A DNA stretch of 64,000 nt. Origin: an uncultured Aliiroseovarius sp. GTDB lineage: Bacteria; Pseudomonadota; Alphaproteobacteria; Rhodobacterales; Rhodobacteraceae. The DNA lies in NCBI RefSeq assembly GCF_947497285.1, contig NZ_CANMFT010000006.1, forward strand, positions 124,001 to 188,000. The letters run 5' to 3'. Both the position numbers and the translations under genes were made by a program. Positions 61,523 through 64,000 of this stretch are shown piece by piece (the stretch's first letter is position 1; every line of letters begins with the position of its first letter). The notes under the pieces are model-generated. The model was not told where the DNA came from. It worked only from the letters and a program-made list of their open reading frames with translations, and made no database searches.

Positions 61523-62638
61523 TTGACCGCACTGGATATCGCAAATACCGACATCATGTCGACAGACATGGGAATGTCGCCCAGCCCGTTTGACAGTTCA
61601 GACGGGTATCATGGCGCCGCTGGTCAATTGTCTGCTGTGCCTCCCGTCCTGTCCAGAAAACAGAAGGCCGCGATCATCGTGCGCTTGCTGTTGGCGGAAG
61701 GCGCGGCACTGTCGCTGCAAGACTTACCAGATGCGCTGCAAACCGAACTGATCCGACAAATGTCGAGCATGCGGTATATTGATCGCGCAACGCTGAAATC
61801 CGTTATAGACGAATTCGTGGTGGAGATTGAAAACATCGGCCTGGCCTTTCCCGGCGGGATTGAAGGCGCGTTGTCTATTCTTGATGGTGCAATCAGCCCC
61901 GCCACCGCCGCGCGCATGCGCAAAATGGCGGGCGTCAGACTGACAAGCGATCCATGGGCAACGATTGCTGGGTTGGATCCTGACCTACTGTTGGGCGTCC
62001 TTGAACAAGAAAGCACCGAAATCGCAGCGGTGCTTTTGTCCAAGCTGAAAGTGTCCGTCGCGGCAGAGTTGCTGGGCAAACTGCCCGGACCACGCGCGCG
62101 CAAGGTCGCATATGCGGTATCGTTGACCGGCGCTATTGATCCTGAAGTGGTGGAAAAAATTGGTCGCGCGCTTGCCGAACAGCTTGACGCCCAACCCGCC
62201 AAAGCCTTCGAAGCGGGACCGGTCGAACGGGTTGGCGCGATCCTCAACTTCTCGCCCGCGGCAACGCGTGACGAGGTGCTTGACGGCCTTGATGCCGACG
62301 ACAGCACCTTTGCCACAGCCGTGCGCAAAGCGATCTTCACATTTGCCAACATCCCGGCCCGCATTGACCCGCGCGATGTGCCTAAAATCACCAAGGATAT
62401 TGATCAATCGGTTTTGATCACCGCTCTTGCTGCGGCCACCGGCAAGCTTGAAAGCGTTGCAGACTTTATCCTTGGTTCGATGTCCAAACGCATGTCGGAA
62501 CAGATCCGTGAAGAAATGGACAATCTCGGCACGGTCAAAGCCGCCGAGGGTGAGGCCGCGATGGCTGCGATTGTCGCTCAGATCCGCGAACTTGAGGCTG
62601 CGGGCGAAGTGCTGTTGATCGCCGAAGATGAAGACTGA
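61523..62638 (+). CDS. fliG: Flagellar motor switch protein FliG
   Basis: A FliG-like protein of about 371 residues from TTG 61523 (AGAGG upstream); ATG 61556 is another option. KQKAAIIVRLLLAEGAALSL is the N-terminal FliG start, the middle domain has LDPDLLLGVLEQESTEIAAVLLSKL, and ILGSMSKRMSEQIREEM near the C-terminus is the FliG torque-helix region. It would form part of the rotor switch. It is isolated from other flagellar genes here. Confidence 0.88.
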   Translation: MTALDIANTDIMSTDMGMSPSPFDSSDGYHGAAGQLSAVPPVLSRKQKAAIIVRLLLAEGAALSLQDLPDALQTELIRQMSSMRYIDRATLKSVIDEFVVEIENIGLAFPGGIEGALSILDGAISPATAARMRKMAGVRLTSDPWATIAGLDPDLLLGVLEQESTEIAAVLLSKLKVSVAAELLGKLPGPRARKVAYAVSLTGAIDPEVVEKIGRALAEQLDAQPAKAFEAGPVERVGAILNFSPAATRDEVLDGLDADDSTFATAVRKAIFTFANIPARIDPRDVPKITKDIDQSVLITALAAATGKLESVADFILGSMSKRMSEQIREEMDNLGTVKAAEGEAAMAAIVAQIRELEAAGEVLLIAEDED

Positions 62639-62758
62639 GCCATACGCATTTACCGTCGCGCCAAATGCTTGCGGGTCAGGCCCCGTGGCGCTATGTCTGG
62701 GCGCCTAGATTACCACGTGCGGTGATCACCCGGCATCGCACTTTGAAAGGCCGTCAGG

Positions 62759-63646
62759 ATGGTGCAAGAAAAAAGGGGCGTCGTCCCCTATCTGACACAT
62801 GTGGCGCTGGCCGGCGTCCTGAACCTGCCACGGCTGTTACCTTATCGCTGGCGGTTGCCGGTGGTGGGGTGGTTTGCGTCACGTGTCGTTGGCCCCATAG
62901 CTGGCTATGACAAACGCATTCGCCGCAACTTGGCACTTGCCTGCCCTGATCTGCCTGAACAGGACGTGACCAAGTTGGTGCGTGACGTTTTAACAAACAC
63001 GGGCCGGTTTCTGGCTGAAATGTGGTCTGGCAACGCCTTCTACAAACATCTGGAGGGCACCAAGATGTCTGGTCCGGGTGTTGCCGCCCTGCAAGCCGCA
63101 AAAGACGCCGGTCGCCCGATCATCGCGATTTCAGGCCATTTCGGCAATTACGACGCCGCGCGCGCAGTTCTGATTCAGGCAGGTTATAATACCGGCGCCT
63201 TATATCGCCCGATGTCCAACGCCTATTTCAACGAAAGCTACAAGGCGCGTATGGAGGGGTTTGAAGGCAAGGCGTTTGAGCAATCGCGCCGCGGCATGGC
63301 TTCGATGGTGAAACATCTGCGTCAGGGCGGACTTCTGGCCATTTTGCTTGACCAACGTGAAGACCAGGGCGCACGCCTCAGCTTTTTTGGCCGCCCCGCA
63401 ATGACGACCCTGGCTGTCGCTGAGATGGCGTTGAAATATGACACGCTGTTTGTCCCGGTCTTTGCGGTTCGCGACCCCAACGGCGTGGACTTTCAGATCC
63501 TGGTCGACAACCCGATTGAACACAGCGACGCCGAAACCATGATGCAAGACTTCAACGATCGGTTCGAGGCGCGTGTTCGCGAACACATGGACCAGTGGCT
63601 TTGGATTCACAACCGGTGGCAACTGCCCGAAGACACGAAAGCCTGA
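62759..63646 (+). CDS. Lysophospholipid/lipid A acyltransferase (LpxL/HtrB family)
   Basis: A 295-residue inner-membrane acyltransferase. SGHFGNYDAAR holds the HX4D catalytic motif, and LLDQREDQGARLSFFGRPAMT and WLWIHNRW are the conserved later blocks. It adds a secondary acyl chain to lipid A or a related lipid from acyl-ACP. The N-terminus carries one hydrophobic stretch. Confidence 0.9.
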   Translation: MVQEKRGVVPYLTHVALAGVLNLPRLLPYRWRLPVVGWFASRVVGPIAGYDKRIRRNLALACPDLPEQDVTKLVRDVLTNTGRFLAEMWSGNAFYKHLEGTKMSGPGVAALQAAKDAGRPIIAISGHFGNYDAARAVLIQAGYNTGALYRPMSNAYFNESYKARMEGFEGKAFEQSRRGMASMVKHLRQGGLLAILLDQREDQGARLSFFGRPAMTTLAVAEMALKYDTLFVPVFAVRDPNGVDFQILVDNPIEHSDAETMMQDFNDRFEARVREHMDQWLWIHNRWQLPEDTKA

Positions 63647-63650
63647 GCGC

Positions 63651-64000
63651 TCAATCCAACCGGATCGCGGCAAGGATCGGCCCCGGATAGCCGCCTTTGG
63701 TCTCCGACTGTAGCACCACCGCCGCATCTTGCCCGTCGGGGGCAACTGGCGTGGGCAGTTCAAATTCGACCGCCGATTTTCCATCCCAGCTTCCGAACGA
63801 ACTTATGTCGGTCACCACATTGGTCGAGGTGATGGTGCGGCCTGCGTTTTCACCTCGTTTGATATCCACAGTGGCTTTCGGAATGAACCGCACCAGTTGG
63901 ATGAAGAGCGCTGTTGGCAGGTTGCGGTGGGTCTGGCGTTCGACCCGCAATAGACGCGCACCATTGTCGCCCTTGATGACCTTCATCGCGACATTTTGCG
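63651..64000 (-). CDS. DUF1223 protein, C-terminal part (gene runs past window)
   Basis: The frame is open to the window end. VDIKRGENAGRTITSTNVVTD is a DUF1223 signature; these proteins have a thioredoxin-like N-terminus, here missing beyond the edge. It is convergent with the acyltransferase, ending five bases from its stop. Function unknown. Confidence 0.75.
   Translation of the reverse strand, partial: QNVAMKVIKGDNGARLLRVERQTHRNLPTALFIQLVRFIPKATVDIKRGENAGRTITSTNVVTDISSFGSWDGKSAVEFELPTPVAPDGQDAAVVLQSETKGGYPGPILAAIRLD

Noticed and set aside
1..64000. CRISPR array, rRNA operon or complete prophage
   Set aside because: No spaced direct repeats, no rRNA sequence, and only a single phage-type toxin remnant were seen.

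Overview
The window looks like a chromosomal segment of an alphaproteobacterium, most likely a marine Rhodobacterales (Roseobacter-group) species. The evidence is the fused six-gene Mnh/Mrp antiporter operon, the imuB-dnaE2 cassette behind a GTTC-N7-GTTC type LexA box, a perfect CtrA-type site, TRAP transport, the DUF2849/CysI/CysH/DUF934 sulfite-reduction operon, and moderately high GC with dense, often overlapping genes. The species cannot be named from the sequence alone.

Layout. Positions 1-7400 are a cell-surface glycan region: two tandem family-4 glycosyltransferases (the first cut by the window edge), a convergent HAD hydrolase and ATP-grasp pair, and a four-gene cassette (SxtJ-like membrane protein, 49-residue DUF5989-type protein, carbamoyltransferase, membrane-anchored SGNH hydrolase). 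Positions 7400-16100 hold cation/proton antiport: a large NhaP-type antiporter with a cyclic-nucleotide-binding-like tail, then the minus-strand mnhAB-C-D-E-F-G operon. tRNA-Ser(GCT) and a Crp/Fnr regulator follow. Positions 17850-22740 are the SOS mutagenesis cassette imuB-dnaE2, with no imuA. Positions 23000-26820 are accessory: a second SGNH hydrolase, an IS3-type transposase scrap, and a degraded MuF-EndoU polymorphic toxin with apparently intact downstream small genes, one a likely immunity gene.

Positions 26820-35550 hold coaD, a CBS-domain protein and the distal valine pathway: LysR regulator, mmsA, acyl-CoA dehydrogenase, 3-hydroxyisobutyryl-CoA hydrolase and mmsB. A YbdK-type ligase sits among them. 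Positions 35576-43080 hold a Crp/Fnr regulator with a small DUF2892 membrane protein, then a TRAP dicarboxylate-type transporter (dctPQM) with its own two-component system. The DctD-like regulator lacks the GAFTGA loop needed for sigma-54 contact. A P450 and an Lrp regulator lead to the assimilatory sulfur operon and ferredoxin-NADP reductase (44884-48948). These could form one chain from APS to sulfide, with Fpr/ferredoxin supplying electrons because no CysJ flavoprotein is present.

The last third is mostly housekeeping: infC with an apparent ATA start, a methyltransferase, a TRIC-type channel, XdhC, a family-2 glycosyltransferase, pyrC-pyrE, dnaB, purB, an isolated fliG, a lysophospholipid acyltransferase and a truncated DUF1223 gene. 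The most interesting regulatory signals are the LexA box, a perfect CtrA-type site before a small unknown gene, a DnaA box before dnaB, a CRP-like palindrome before DUF2892, a paired LysR-type operator before mmsA, and a GAAA-capped hairpin that buries the ribosome binding site of a small secreted protein after purB.
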